Shown: positions 1 through 11,047 of the stretch, piece by piece
Layout: each line of letters starts with the position of its first letter
Numbering within the stretch: position 1 is the first letter of the stretch
Source of the DNA: Myxococcales bacterium
Lineage (GTDB): Bacteria > Myxococcota > Myxococcia > Myxococcales > Anaeromyxobacteraceae
Assembly (NCBI GenBank): GCA_021806645.1
Contig: JAJZQX010000001.1
Location: 248,001-312,000, forward strand
Length of the DNA: 64,000 bases
Direction: 5' to 3'
The notes under the pieces: generated by a model
Databases searched by the model: none
The model's input: the letters and a program-made list of their open reading frames with translations, nothing else
What the model was told of the DNA's origin: nothing
Translations under genes and position numbers: made by a program

Positions 1-1
1 G

Positions 2-1108
2 CCGCGCGACACCTTCATCGGCCTGACCGGTCCCGGCGTGGTCAAGTCGGTGCTCGGCGAGGACATCACGCCCGAGGAGCTGGGCGGCCCCAAGGTCCAC
101 GGCGCCTCCGGCGTCGCCGACCTGACCGTGCAGGACGAGCTGGCGGCGCTGCGCCAGGTGGTGCGGCTGCTCGCCTACCTCCCCGACAACAACCGGGTCC
201 CCGCGCCCTTCCAGCCCACCAGCGATCCCATCGACCGCAAGACCTGGGAGATCAACACGCTGCTGAAGAAGGCCTTCAACTCGCCGACCGGCTTCAACAC
301 GCCCTTCGACGTGTCGATCATCATCCAGGCCGTCTGCGACTACGGCGACTACTTCGAGATCCAGCCGGAGCGTGCCCGCGAGGCGGTCACCGCCTTTGGC
401 CGGCTCGGCGGCCAGGTGGTCGGCTTCGTGGCCAACAACAGCGCCGTCGGCTCCGGCCAGATCGACTGCGACTCCGCGCTGAAGATCGCCAGGTTCGTCC
501 GCTTCTGCAACATCTACAACATCCCCATCATCTTCATGGAGGACACCACCGGCTTCCTCCCCGGCCGCGAGCAGGAGGCCCGCGGCATCGTGCAGGCCGG
601 CCGCTCCATGCTCGACGCCATCGTGGACGTGCGGACGCCCCGCATCCTCCTCATCCTGCGCAACGCCTTCGGCGGCGCCTACGCCTCCTACAACAACTAC
701 CCGACCGGCGCCGACCTGGTGCTGGCGCTCCCCACCACCCGCCTCGCGGTGATGGGGCCGGCCGGCAAGGAGTTCGTCTACAAGGACGAGGTCCGCAAGC
801 TCCGCGGCGCGGCAGCCGAGCTGGTGAAGAAGGGGATCGCCACCCGCGCCGCCGCCGGCAGCGACGCCGCGCAGGCCAGGAAGGACGCCGAGAAGGAGGC
901 GGCCGAATGGGTGAAGGGTCAGGAGACGCTGCTCAACCAGCGGTACGAGAAGGAGCTGATGAACCCGAAGGAAGGGCTCTCGCTCGGCTCCATCTCCTCC
1001 ATCGTCATGCCCACCGACCTCCGGCAGGCGCTGGCCGGGAACATCGGCTTCCTGATGCGCCACTACCAGCCCTCCCCGATGACCGGCCCGCAGCGCGAGT
1101 TCCACTGA
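2..1108 (+). CDS. Acyl-CoA carboxylase carboxyltransferase subunit (3' part)
   Basis: The reading frame is open from base 2, so the gene begins before the window; an internal GTG at 38 is not the true start. The visible 368 residues are the C-terminal part of a crotonase-fold carboxyltransferase, with the family's AFGGAYA and GPAGKEF stretches and the conserved region around [14 protein letters not shown]. This subunit moves CO2 from carboxybiotin to an acyl-CoA such as propionyl- or acetyl-CoA in the cytoplasm. It lies 50 bases upstream of a biotin carboxylase/carrier fusion on the same strand, which supports one enzyme complex. The acyl-CoA substrate cannot be read from the sequence; propionyl-CoA is favoured by the neighbouring branched-chain amino acid genes. 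Confidence 0.88.
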   Translation, partial: PRDTFIGLTGPGVVKSVLGEDITPEELGGPKVHGASGVADLTVQDELAALRQVVRLLAYLPDNNRVPAPFQPTSDPIDRKTWEINTLLKKAFNSPTGFNTPFDVSIIIQAVCDYGDYFEIQPERAREAVTAFGRLGGQVVGFVANNSAVGSGQIDCDSALKIARFVRFCNIYNIPIIFMEDTTGFLPGREQEARGIVQAGRSMLDAIVDVRTPRILLILRNAFGGAYASYNNYPTGADLVLALPTTRLAVMGPAGKEFVYKDEVRKLRGAAAELVKKGIATRAAAGSDAAQARKDAEKEAAEWVKGQETLLNQRYEKELMNPKEGLSLGSISSIVMPTDLRQALAGNIGFLMRHYQPSPMTGPQREFH

Positions 1109-1158
1109 GCAACGGCCCGATCGCCCACCGCCCGCCACTCGTCGAGAGAGAGAGACCG

Positions 1159-4050
1159 ATGGCCCAGCCGACCGACCTGTACCGCCACAACCCGCTCATC
1201 CACCGCGACCGCCGCCTCGGCGAGTCGAGGTCCGAGTGGGTCCGCTCCTTCGCCTGCACCGACCTGAAGCCGCTCATCGTCTGCCGCGGCCCCATCCGCA
1301 AGGAGGCCATGGACGTCTTCGAGGAGATGGGGATCACCCGCTACGGGATCCTGCTCTCGGAGAAGGACTCGATCGTCTACCCGAACGCGCTGGCGCCCGA
1401 GCTGCGCCAGTTCAACGACACCAGCCGCGTCCACCGGGTGCCCGACTACTCCGGCGCCAGCAAGGAGGAGCGCGTCGAGCGGATGAACCAGATCGTGCAG
1501 ATCGCCCAAGACAACGGCTACGACGCGGTCTTCGCCGGCTACGGCTTCATGGCCGAGGACGAGGAGTTCGTCGCCACCGTCGAGAAGGCCGGCCTCAAGT
1601 TCATCGGCCCCAACTCGACCACCCAGGCCCGCGCCGGCAAGAAGGACGAGGCCAAGCGGACCGCGCTGGAGGTGAAGGTCAGCGTCACCCCGGGCATCAA
1701 CAACGTCACCGCGCGGACCGTGGTCTCCAAGTTCCCCAGCCGCAAGCAGCTGCTGGCGGTCATCGAGGCCCGCAAGCTGGCCGTCGACCCCAGGGTGGCC
1801 GCCGACGAGAAGCTCTCGCTCGAGGACCTGGCCGACCAGATCCTGGCCGCCTGCTACGCCACCGGCCAGGACCTCTACACCATCGACGAGCTGGGCGCGC
1901 AGGTGCAGAAGGAGGTCGTGGCCATGTTCAAGGAGCACCCGCGCAGCCGGGTGCGCCTCAAGGCCATCGGCGGCGGCGGCGGCAAGGGCCAGCGCATCCT
2001 GGGCGGCTCCCTGCTGGCGCTGGAGAAGGCCACCGAGCAGGACATCGCCGCGGCCGCGGTCGAGGCGCCCGCGCTGGTGCGCGAGGTGCTCAGCGAGGTC
2101 AAGGCCACCGGCGCCGGCGACAACAAGAACGTCCTCATCGAGCTCAACATCGAGCAGACCCGGCACAACGAGATCCAGCTGCTCGGCAACGGCGAGTGGT
2201 GCGTGACGCTGGGCGGCCGCGACTGCTCGCTGCAGATGCACGAGCAGAAGCTGCTGGAGATCTCGGTGACGCAGGAGGGGCTGGCCGCGGCCATCGCCCG
2301 GGCCGAGAAGGCCGGCAAGGCGGCCGAGGCCAAGGCGCTCGCCACCGACCTCGAGATCCTCAAGCGGATGGAGGCCGACGCGGCGCGCTTCGGCCAGGCG
2401 GTGGGGCTCGACTCGGCCTCGACCTTCGAGTGCATCGTCGACCGCGACCGCTACTACTTCATGGAGGTCAACACCCGCATCCAGGTGGAGCACCGGGTCT
2501 CGGAGCTCTGCTACAGCCTCAAGTTCACCAACCCGAGCGACGCCGGCGACTTCTTCGTGGTCGAGTCGCTGGTCGAGGCCATGGCGCTGCTGGCGCGCCA
2601 CAAGAAGCGGCTCCCCAAGCCGGTTCGGGTCCCCCGCTTCCCGGCCTCGGCCGAGGCCCGCCTCAACGCCACCGACGCCTCGCTCTCGCCGCACGCCGGC
2701 GGCGTGATCCGCTTCTGGTCGAAGCCCATCGAGGGCGAGATCCGCGACGACCAGGGGATCAGCCTGCCCAACCCGGACACCGGCATGTTCATGCGCTACC
2801 GGGTGGCCGGCGCCTACGACTCCAACATCGCCCTGCTGCTGACCAAGGGCGACCACCGGCTGCAGAGCTACCAGCACCTCTCCACGGTGCTCTCCAGGAC
2901 CAGCCTGCGTGGCCAGGACGTCGCCACCAACCTCGAGTTCCACTACGGCCTGGTCAACTGGTTCATCGGCCAGAACGTGATGGCCAAGCCGACCACCCGC
3001 TTCGTGGTCCCCTACCTGACGCTGGTGGGCCAGCTCAAGGAGGAGGCCGGCAAGATCGACACGGTGTACGCCTTCCTGGAGATGAAGAGGCACTACGCCA
3101 GGAAGGTGGCGGCGGCCAACCCCGACGATCCGGCCATGGCCAAGGCGATGTCGGAGGTGCTCGACCGGAAGGGCACGCTGCTGACGCGACCGATGGACCG
3201 GCTGCTGGAGGACCCGCACCTGCTCTCCGGCTGGCTCAGCCTCCACCGGAACGACTACCGGCTCGAGGGTGGGAAGCTGACGTGGCGGCGCAACCCGCTG
3301 GTCATCCTCCAGGAGACCTACGAGTACCTGAACATGGCGTGGGATCCGAAGGCTCCCGCCGCCGAGGTGATCTGGGAGCACGATCACGCGCTGCTGGCGC
3401 GCGCCATGCGCTTCTACGCCGGCGTGCGCAAGGCGCTCGGCCTCAGCGAGGAGCAGTTCAAGGAGCTCGACGAGGTGCTCGCCAAGGAGGCGCCGCAGGG
3501 CGGGTACGACGCCGCCACCTGGGAGCGGATCCGCGCCGCCCACCTCGGCTTCGAGGCCGGCAAGGAGCTGCTGGGCCTGCTCTTCACCATCGCCGAGAAG
3601 GTGAAGTTCTTCGGCTTCCGCGTCGAGGAGGACCTCGACGTCACCATCCCGGCCCATCTCCACGACGCCGACCTGCAGGTCCGGATGAAGAAGGTGCTGG
3701 TCCCGCCGCCGCAGACCAAGGCGGACGAGATCGTGGCGGTGAGCGGCGGCATGTACTACGGGCAGGAGGCGCCGGGCCGCCCGCGCTTCGTCCAGGAGGG
3801 GATGCACTTCGAGAAGGGGCAGCCGCTCTACATCATCGAGGTCATGAAGATGTTCAACACCGTGCGCGCGCCCTTCTCCGGCACGCTGGACAAGATCATC
3901 ATCCAGGGGGGCGAGGGGTCGATCGTGCAGAAGGGGCAGCCCCTCTTCAAGATCACCCCGGACGAGAAGCACGTCGAGGTCGATCCGCGCGAGCTGGAGA
4001 AGCAGCGGCGGTCCGCCACCGGTGAGGCGCTCAAGGCCATCCTGAAGTAG
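1159..4050 (+). CDS. Biotin carboxylase fused to biotin carboxyl carrier domain
   Basis: A 963-residue fusion that charges biotin with CO2 using ATP and carries the carboxybiotin for the upstream carboxyltransferase. An N-terminal carboxylase domain contains FIGP (about residue 148), the ATP-grasp glycine loop GGGGGKG (about 271), GGRDCSLQ with the QK that follows, and MEVNTRIQVEH. The C-terminal carrier domain has EVMKM with the biotinylated lysine at about 897. The ATG at 1159 is chosen because it follows a GAGAGAGAGA purine run and starts a sensible protein; the open frame reaches further up without homology. The region between FIGP and the glycine loop and the middle of the protein are much longer than in the usual 450-residue carboxylase. 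Similar long forms occur, as I recall, in Geobacter and Anaeromyxobacter relatives. Confidence 0.88.
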   Translation: MAQPTDLYRHNPLIHRDRRLGESRSEWVRSFACTDLKPLIVCRGPIRKEAMDVFEEMGITRYGILLSEKDSIVYPNALAPELRQFNDTSRVHRVPDYSGASKEERVERMNQIVQIAQDNGYDAVFAGYGFMAEDEEFVATVEKAGLKFIGPNSTTQARAGKKDEAKRTALEVKVSVTPGINNVTARTVVSKFPSRKQLLAVIEARKLAVDPRVAADEKLSLEDLADQILAACYATGQDLYTIDELGAQVQKEVVAMFKEHPRSRVRLKAIGGGGGKGQRILGGSLLALEKATEQDIAAAAVEAPALVREVLSEVKATGAGDNKNVLIELNIEQTRHNEIQLLGNGEWCVTLGGRDCSLQMHEQKLLEISVTQEGLAAAIARAEKAGKAAEAKALATDLEILKRMEADAARFGQAVGLDSASTFECIVDRDRYYFMEVNTRIQVEHRVSELCYSLKFTNPSDAGDFFVVESLVEAMALLARHKKRLPKPVRVPRFPASAEARLNATDASLSPHAGGVIRFWSKPIEGEIRDDQGISLPNPDTGMFMRYRVAGAYDSNIALLLTKGDHRLQSYQHLSTVLSRTSLRGQDVATNLEFHYGLVNWFIGQNVMAKPTTRFVVPYLTLVGQLKEEAGKIDTVYAFLEMKRHYARKVAAANPDDPAMAKAMSEVLDRKGTLLTRPMDRLLEDPHLLSGWLSLHRNDYRLEGGKLTWRRNPLVILQETYEYLNMAWDPKAPAAEVIWEHDHALLARAMRFYAGVRKALGLSEEQFKELDEVLAKEAPQGGYDAATWERIRAAHLGFEAGKELLGLLFTIAEKVKFFGFRVEEDLDVTIPAHLHDADLQVRMKKVLVPPPQTKADEIVAVSGGMYYGQEAPGRPRFVQEGMHFEKGQPLYIIEVMKMFNTVRAPFSGTLDKIIIQGGEGSIVQKGQPLFKITPDEKHVEVDPRELEKQRRSATGEALKAILK

Positions 4051-4088
4051 ATTCGGCGGCAACGGACCATGGCGCTGGGGGACCACGG

Positions 4089-4718
4089 ATGAAGCCAGGC
4101 AAGTTCATCGTCTTCGAAGGAATCTACGGCGCCGGGCGGCTGGTGGTGGCGCTGGTGGACAAGGTCCGCGCGGGGCTGGCCGCCGAGGGGGTGGAGGTCT
4201 ACGAGCTCGATAGCCCCGACAGCGGCCGGGCCCAGCTCATGGGGGCCTCCGGCCTCGACGGCAGCTGGCGCTACGGCCGCTTCGACGCCGACTTCTTCTT
4301 CGAGCTGGCGTCGCGGGCGCGGGTCTCGGCGGTGGCGCGCGAGAAGCTGGCCGCGGGGAAGACCGTGCTCTGCAAGAGCTACACCCTCTCCTCGGTGGTC
4401 TACGCCGAGCTGAAGGGGCACGACTGGTTCCGCGAGGACCTGAACGTGCTGGAGGCGCGGGCCCGCGGCATGTCGGGCGCCCACCCGCTGGTGGCCGACC
4501 TGACCGTCTTCGTCGACCTCTCGCCGGAGGCGGCGGCCAGGGAGCTGGGCGACCGGATGAAGGGGGTCTTCACCCTCGACGACCTGAAGAAGCAGCGGTC
4601 CATCTACCTCGCCGAGCTGGCGCGCCTGCCGGCCGGCGGCGTCAAGGCGCTCCACGCCGCCGAGACAGCCGACGCCATCTTCCCCGAGGCGATGGCCGCG
4701 GTCCGTGGGTTGAAGTAG
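4089..4718 (+). CDS. Thymidylate-kinase-like protein with degenerate P-loop
   Basis: 209 residues with the overall layout of dTMP kinase: FEGIYGAG near the N-terminus, a central helix region, and DLTVFVDLSPEAA followed by a C-terminal helix. The P-loop lysine and the next Thr/Ser are gone (FEGIYGAGRLVV, Arg17-Leu18 where the family has Lys-Thr), and the substrate-binding Asp-Arg motif is replaced (CKSYTLSS where DRY..S is expected). Both catalytic sites are therefore altered, so phosphate transfer is doubtful. It lies 38 bases after the biotin carboxylase on the same strand and may belong to that operon. It could be a nucleotide-sensing pseudokinase or a protein with a new role; the family link is fairly sure, the function is not. 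Confidence 0.7.
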   Translation: MKPGKFIVFEGIYGAGRLVVALVDKVRAGLAAEGVEVYELDSPDSGRAQLMGASGLDGSWRYGRFDADFFFELASRARVSAVAREKLAAGKTVLCKSYTLSSVVYAELKGHDWFREDLNVLEARARGMSGAHPLVADLTVFVDLSPEAAARELGDRMKGVFTLDDLKKQRSIYLAELARLPAGGVKALHAAETADAIFPEAMAAVRGLK

Positions 4719-4748
4719 GCGAGGCGGGTCCGCCACCATCTGGGGCCG

Positions 4749-5453
4749 CTACAGCCCCAGGTAGGCCTCGCGGACCTTCGGGTCGGCCAGCAACTGGGAG
4801 CCGGTGCCGGCCAGCACCACCCGGCCCGACTCCAGCACGAAGCCCCGGTGGGCGATGGCCAGCGCGTGCTCGGTGTTCTGCTCCACCAGCAGGACCGTCA
4901 CGCCCTGCCGGTTGATCTCCTCGACGACCCGGAACATCTCCTCCACCATGATGGGGGCGAGCCCCAGGGAGGGCTCGTCGAGCATGAGGATCCGTGGGCC
5001 GGCCATCAGCCCCCGGCCGATGGCCACCATCTGCTGTTCGCCGCCGGAGAGCGTCCCGGCCAGTTGCCGCTCCCGCTCCCGCAACCTCGGGAAGATGGCG
5101 AAGACCTCCGCGAGCCGCTCCTGCTGCCGGGGTCGCGCGGCGCGGGTGAACCCGCCCAGCAGCAGGTTGTCGCGCACCGTCATCTCGGGGAAGAGCTTGC
5201 GCCCCTCCGGAACGTGGACCACGCCGCGGCCGACGATCTCCATGGTGCTGCACCGGGTCAGCGGCTGGCCGTCCAGCACGATGGCGCCGGCCTGGGGCCG
5301 GACCAGCCCGGAGATGGCCTTCAGGGTGGTGGTCTTGCCGGCGCCGTTGGCGCCCACCAGCGCCACGATCTCACCCTGGCCCACGTCGAAGTCCACGCCC
5401 CAGAGGGCGGTGATCTTGCCGTAGGCGGCCTGGAGCCCCTGGACGCGCAGCAT
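4749..5453 (-). CDS. livF: Branched-chain amino acid ABC transporter ATPase LivF
   Basis: 234 residues, the usual length of LivF. It has a Walker A (GANGAGKTT), the signature LSGGEQQM, Walker B RILMLDEPSLGL and an H-loop region. It forms the cytoplasmic ATPase pair with LivG and drives import of leucine, isoleucine and valine or related substrates. It is the last gene of the minus-strand cluster; its ATG overlaps the livG stop by one base (TGATG at 5451-5455). It converges with the thymidylate-kinase-like gene, 30 bases away. The precise substrate is not readable. Confidence 0.93.
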   Translation of the reverse strand: MLRVQGLQAAYGKITALWGVDFDVGQGEIVALVGANGAGKTTTLKAISGLVRPQAGAIVLDGQPLTRCSTMEIVGRGVVHVPEGRKLFPEMTVRDNLLLGGFTRAARPRQQERLAEVFAIFPRLRERERQLAGTLSGGEQQMVAIGRGLMAGPRILMLDEPSLGLAPIMVEEMFRVVEEINRQGVTVLLVEQNTEHALAIAHRGFVLESGRVVLAGTGSQLLADPKVREAYLGL

Positions 5454-6172
5454 CAGGCCGACCTCTTTCCGAAGTAGGCGGCCAGCACGGCCGGCTCCCG
5501 CACCACCTGCGCCGGAGGTCCCTCGGCGATCTTCTCGCCCTGGTTGACCACCACCACGCGGTCGGAGATGCGCATGATGGCCTTCATGACGTGCTCCACC
5601 AGGATGACCGTGACGCCGCCCCGGCGGATCTCCTCGACCATGCCCGAGGCCACGTCCACCTCGCTCGGGTTGAGCCCGCCCATGGGCTCGTCGAGCAGCA
5701 GCAGGCGCGGGCCGGTGGCCAGCGCCTTGGCCAGCTCGAGCCGCTTCTGGTCCAAGAGCGTGAGTTGGCTGGCCAGGTCGCCGGCGCGCGACCCGAGCCC
5801 GAGCCGCCCGAGGACGTCGAGCGCGAAGGCCTCCGCGTCGCGGCGGGCCGGGTGGCGCAGGAAGGCGGCCAGGGTCACGTTCTCCTTCACCGTAAGTCCC
5901 GGGAAGGGCTTGACGATCTGGAAGGTGCGGGCGATGCCGCGCCGGGCCACGGCGTGCGGCCGCAGGCCGACCACGCTCTTCCCGTCGAGCCGGATCCGCC
6001 CCGCCGAGGGCTGCACGTAGCCGGTGATCAGGTTGAAGACGGTGGTCTTGCCGGCGCCGTTCGGGCCGATCAGCCCCAGGACCTCCTGCTCACCGACGTT
6101 GAACGAGAGGTCGCCGACGGCCCGCAGGCCGCCGAAGGTCCGCGTCAGCCCCTCGATCTCAAGCAGCGCCAT
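5453..6172 (-). CDS. livG: Branched-chain amino acid ABC transporter ATPase LivG
   Basis: 239 residues with Walker A (GPNGAGKTT), a signature region SQLTLLDQKRLELAKAL of the LivG type, Walker B LLLLDEPMGGLNP, and a C-terminal switch histidine in VEHVM. The LivG signature is the known variant form, distinct from the LSGGEQQ of LivF. It overlaps the 3' end of livM by 14 bases, which points to translational coupling. It is the second ATPase of the importer. Confidence 0.93.
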   Translation of the reverse strand: MALLEIEGLTRTFGGLRAVGDLSFNVGEQEVLGLIGPNGAGKTTVFNLITGYVQPSAGRIRLDGKSVVGLRPHAVARRGIARTFQIVKPFPGLTVKENVTLAAFLRHPARRDAEAFALDVLGRLGLGSRAGDLASQLTLLDQKRLELAKALATGPRLLLLDEPMGGLNPSEVDVASGMVEEIRRGGVTVILVEHVMKAIMRISDRVVVVNQGEKIAEGPPAQVVREPAVLAAYFGKRSA

Positions 6173-7133
6173 GGCCGAGGACCCTCGCCTGGAGGCTGGA
6201 GAAGAGCTTCCGGGCGCGGCCCCAGATGCCCTCCGGCATGTACCGGATCGCCAGCATCATGAAGAGGCCGTAGAAGATCAGGTGGCCCACCTGGAAGCGC
6301 TCGCGCACCGTCTCGCCGACGGTGGTGAGGAAGATGGCGCCGATGAGCGGGCCGCCCACGGTGCCGAGCCCGCCCACCATGGCGATGAAGACCATCTCCA
6401 TGGAGAGGGAGATGTTGAGGACCGCGTCGGGATCGACGTAGCGGAAGTAGAAGGCGTAGAAGCCGCCGCCCATGCCGGCCAGGAAGGCGGAGAGGGCCAG
6501 CGTCATCACCTTGGCGCGCACGGTGTCGATGCCCACCGCCTCGGCGGCGTCCTCGTTCTCGCGGATGGCGACCAGGTAGGCCCCCAGCCGCGAGGTCCGG
6601 AGCCAGGCGGTGGAGGCCAGCCCGGCCAGCGCCAGCAGCGCGGCCACGACGTAGAAGGGCAGCTTGCTCTCCCAGTCGACGGCCAGCCCGAAGACACGCA
6701 GTGGCGGCAGGCCGGTGATGAGGAAGCCGACCGGCCCGTTGGTGACCGCCTCCCAGTTGAGGGCCACCAGCTTCACGATCTCGGCCACCGCCAGCGTGGC
6801 CAGCGAGAAGTACGGGCCCCTGAGCCGGAAGCAGACCAGGCCGATGGGGAGCGAGGCCAGCGCGGCCACCAGGCCGCCCACCGGGATGCCCCACCAGGGC
6901 GACACGCCCGCCTTCAGGTAGAGGATCATGGTGACGTAGGCGCCGATGCCGAAGAGGGCGGCGTGGCCGAAGGAGACCTGGCCGGCGAAGCCGCCCAGCA
7001 CGTTCCAGGCCGCGCCGAGCAGGGTCCACATCAGGATCAGGATCGCCACGTGGAGGAAGAAGGAGTTGGGGGCGAACACCGGCAGGGCGGCCAGGGCCAC
7101 CGCGCCCGCCAGCCATGGGGCCAGCGAGCGCAT
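6159..7133 (-). CDS. livM: Branched-chain amino acid ABC permease LivM
   Basis: Polytopic membrane permease of 324 residues, starting MRSLAPWLAG and showing eight or more hydrophobic stretches. The LivM signature is present: GGFAGQVSFGHAALFGIGAY in the N-terminal half and the EAA-like loop IRENEDAAEAVGID. The ATG at 7133 is chosen over the longer open frame because the upstream residues are low-complexity and this ATG overlaps the livH stop as TGATG. It pairs with LivH in the inner membrane. Confidence 0.92.
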   Translation of the reverse strand: MRSLAPWLAGAVALAALPVFAPNSFFLHVAILILMWTLLGAAWNVLGGFAGQVSFGHAALFGIGAYVTMILYLKAGVSPWWGIPVGGLVAALASLPIGLVCFRLRGPYFSLATLAVAEIVKLVALNWEAVTNGPVGFLITGLPPLRVFGLAVDWESKLPFYVVAALLALAGLASTAWLRTSRLGAYLVAIRENEDAAEAVGIDTVRAKVMTLALSAFLAGMGGGFYAFYFRYVDPDAVLNISLSMEMVFIAMVGGLGTVGGPLIGAIFLTTVGETVRERFQVGHLIFYGLFMMLAIRYMPEGIWGRARKLFSSLQARVLGHGAA

Positions 7134-7996
7134 CACTTGCCGACCCCGAAGAGGCCGGAAGGCCGGTAGAGCAGGACCGCCAGGAAGAGGACGAACCCGA
7201 TGCCGTCCTTGTAGGTGCTGGAGACGTAGACCGCCCCCAGCGACTCCACCACCCCGAGCAGGATGCCCCCGGCGATGGCTCCGGGCACCGACCCGAGGCC
7301 TCCCAGGACCACGATGACGAAGCACTTCACGATGAGCAGCTCGCCCACCGTCGGGTAAAGGTAGAGCGACGGCGCCAGCAGCACGCCGGCCGCGCCGGCC
7401 AGCGCCGTGCCCAGCCCGAAGGTGATCATCGCCACCCGCTCCACGTCGACCCCCATGAGGATGGCCGCCTCGCCGTTCTGGCTGGTGGCGCGGATGGCGC
7501 GCCCCATGTCGGTCCGCGAGAGGAAGAGCCAGAGGGCGCCGGTGATGGCCAGCGCCACCACGAAGGCCACCGCCAGCGGCACCGCGATGGAGATGCCGAA
7601 GGGGCGGACCGGCTCCTGACCGTAGGAGAGGTTGATGGTCCGGTAGTCGCCGGTCCAGAAGAAGAGGGCCAGGTTGGCGATGAGCAGGGAGAGGCCGGCG
7701 GTGTAGAGCAGGGTGTTGAGCTCGCCGCCCGGGATGATCTTCCGGAGCAGGAGGCGGTAGAGCAGCATCCCGCCCAGGAACATCAGCGGCACCCAGAGCA
7801 CCAGCGAGAGGAAGGGGTCGAGCTTCCAGAGCGCCTGGCCCCAGAAGGCGCCGAACATCCCCAGCATGACCATCTCGCCGTGGGCCAGGTTGATGATGCG
7901 CATCACCCCGAAGACCACGGTCAGCCCTATGCCGATCATGGCGTAGAGGGCGCCGGTCAGGACGCCGCTGGTCAGGCTCTGGGCAAAGGTCTCCAT
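7133..7996 (-). CDS. livH: Branched-chain amino acid ABC permease LivH
   Basis: 287-residue inner-membrane permease. Hydrophobic segments alternate with short loops; the family stretch INLAHGEMVMLGMF near residue 35 and the cytoplasmic loop AIRATSQNGEAAILMGVD are present. It forms a heterodimer with LivM through which the substrate passes. The 49-base gap from the substrate-binding protein gene suggests one transcript, with the binding protein transcribed first. Confidence 0.92.
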   Translation of the reverse strand: METFAQSLTSGVLTGALYAMIGIGLTVVFGVMRIINLAHGEMVMLGMFGAFWGQALWKLDPFLSLVLWVPLMFLGGMLLYRLLLRKIIPGGELNTLLYTAGLSLLIANLALFFWTGDYRTINLSYGQEPVRPFGISIAVPLAVAFVVALAITGALWLFLSRTDMGRAIRATSQNGEAAILMGVDVERVAMITFGLGTALAGAAGVLLAPSLYLYPTVGELLIVKCFVIVVLGGLGSVPGAIAGGILLGVVESLGAVYVSSTYKDGIGFVLFLAVLLYRPSGLFGVGK

Positions 7997-8045
7997 CGGT
8001 CGGCGCGCGCCGGCCCGCCCCCGAACCTCCGGGGGACCCGGGCTG

Positions 8046-9272
8046 TTACTTCAGTGCCAGGGGGTCGGGGAAGGTCAGTCCGGTCTCGGCGTTGGACTTG
8101 GGCCAGACGTTGAGGAGTTGGCCGCCCTTCCACTGCGCCATCACCGAGTGCTCCGGCGAGTAGATGTTCTGGTTGGTGTACATGTCGCCCAGCGGGCCCG
8201 CCCAGTTGCCGAACTTCACCTTGCCGAAGACGGTGGTCATGTCGGTGGCCAGCAGCGCCTTGCGGACGGCGTCGCGGTCGGCGTCGAGGTTGCCGGTCAG
8301 CTTGGCCCGCTTCAGGGCGTCGGCGATGATGTAGATGATCGAGTACCCCTCCACCTCGTGCTCGTGGGGCCAGATGCCGAACTGCTTGTGGAACTTCGCG
8401 TAGAAGGCCTTCACCTTGGGATCGTTCGGGTTGCCGGACCAGGCCGCCGAGGAGAAGACGTTCTGGGCGAGGGGGCCGAGCTGGGTGGCCATGTCGGCCA
8501 CGCCGAAGCCGCCGCCAAAGCCGACGAAGGCGCGGGGGCGGATGCCGATCTCCTTGGCGTGGCGGGTCAGCAGGATGGCGTCGGTGGTGGAGACGGCGAC
8601 CAGCAGCAGGTAGTCGGGGTTGGTGCCCTTCACCTTGGTCATGATGGGCTTGAAGTCGAGCGTGTTCACCGGGTAGGCCTCGTCGGCCACGATGGCCACG
8701 CCCTTGGCCTTGAGCTGCTTCATGACCGCGGCGCCGATGGTCTTGCCGAAGAGGGTGTTGTCGTAGACCACGGCCGCCGACTTGGGCATGGCGCCGGGGT
8801 AGGTGGAGATGAAGTCGTTGAAGGCGGCCGGGTAGATGGAGCCGGTGGGGTTGTTGCGGAAGACCCACTCGAAGCCCTTGGCGGTGATCATGTCGGCCGA
8901 CGGGTGGTCCACCAGGTACGGGGTCTTGAGCCGCTGGCTGATCGAGGCGATCTCCATGGCCTGGCCCGAGGCCCGGCCGCCGGTCAAGACCAGCACCTTC
9001 TCCTGGGTGATCAACTTCTCGGTCACGGTGGCGGCCAGCGCGTTCTTGGCCTGGTGGTCCTCGATGACGATCTCCAGCTTTCGGCCGTTGACCCCGCCGG
9101 CGGCGTTGATCTCCTCGATGGCCATCCCGTAGGCCTTCTTGAACTTGTCGCCGAACGGGGCGTCGGGGCCGGTCATGGGTTGTGGCGCGCCGATCCTGAG
9201 CGGCTGGGCCAGCGCGGGCGAGGAGGAGAGGACGGCCAACAGTGCGAAGATCGAGGTGACGAACGTGCGCAT
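8046..9272 (-). CDS. Periplasmic branched-chain amino acid binding protein
   Basis: 408 residues. A signal peptide is clear at residues 1-22 (MRTFVTSIFALLAVLSSSPA then LAQ), followed by the two-lobed Leu/Ile/Val-binding fold: PLRIGAPQPMTGPDAPFG, AAGGVNGRKLEIVIEDHQA, and LLVAVSTTDAILLTRHAKE. It captures the substrate in the periplasm and delivers it to LivHM. The start is supported by a GGGAGCA ribosome site before the ATG. It is LivK-like, but the ligand could also be an aromatic acid or amide, as these proteins vary widely. Confidence 0.9.
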   Translation of the reverse strand: MRTFVTSIFALLAVLSSSPALAQPLRIGAPQPMTGPDAPFGDKFKKAYGMAIEEINAAGGVNGRKLEIVIEDHQAKNALAATVTEKLITQEKVLVLTGGRASGQAMEIASISQRLKTPYLVDHPSADMITAKGFEWVFRNNPTGSIYPAAFNDFISTYPGAMPKSAAVVYDNTLFGKTIGAAVMKQLKAKGVAIVADEAYPVNTLDFKPIMTKVKGTNPDYLLLVAVSTTDAILLTRHAKEIGIRPRAFVGFGGGFGVADMATQLGPLAQNVFSSAAWSGNPNDPKVKAFYAKFHKQFGIWPHEHEVEGYSIIYIIADALKRAKLTGNLDADRDAVRKALLATDMTTVFGKVKFGNWAGPLGDMYTNQNIYSPEHSVMAQWKGGQLLNVWPKSNAETGLTFPDPLALK

Positions 9273-9305
9273 GTGTTGCTCCCTGGGTGAGGCCGTGACG
9301 GCGCT

Positions 9306-10808
<1,503 letters not shown>

Positions 10809-11047
10809 GAGGCCAGAAGGTTAAGACTCCGCTCCGTACCCGGCAAGGGCATTTCGTGGAAAGGCGTCGTTGGCGCGCTGCGTCGGCGCGGCGTCTTCTT
10901 CCCGGGCGAGCTCACCTCGAGCAGTCGGGTCGCATGGAGTCGGCGTTCCTGGTGTACCGTCAGTAGATCCGGCCCTCAGGGCAAGACGGGTCTCCACCAC
11001 TCCGAGGTGCGGGCCCACGGCGCGGTGAACGGGAGTAGGCTCCTGGC

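Noticed and set aside
1063-4086. Long open frame of about 1000 codons on the minus strand opposite the biotin carboxylase
   Set aside because: The residues are low-complexity Leu/Arg/Gly-rich and mirror the GC-rich coding frame opposite; the plus-strand gene has clear catalytic motifs.
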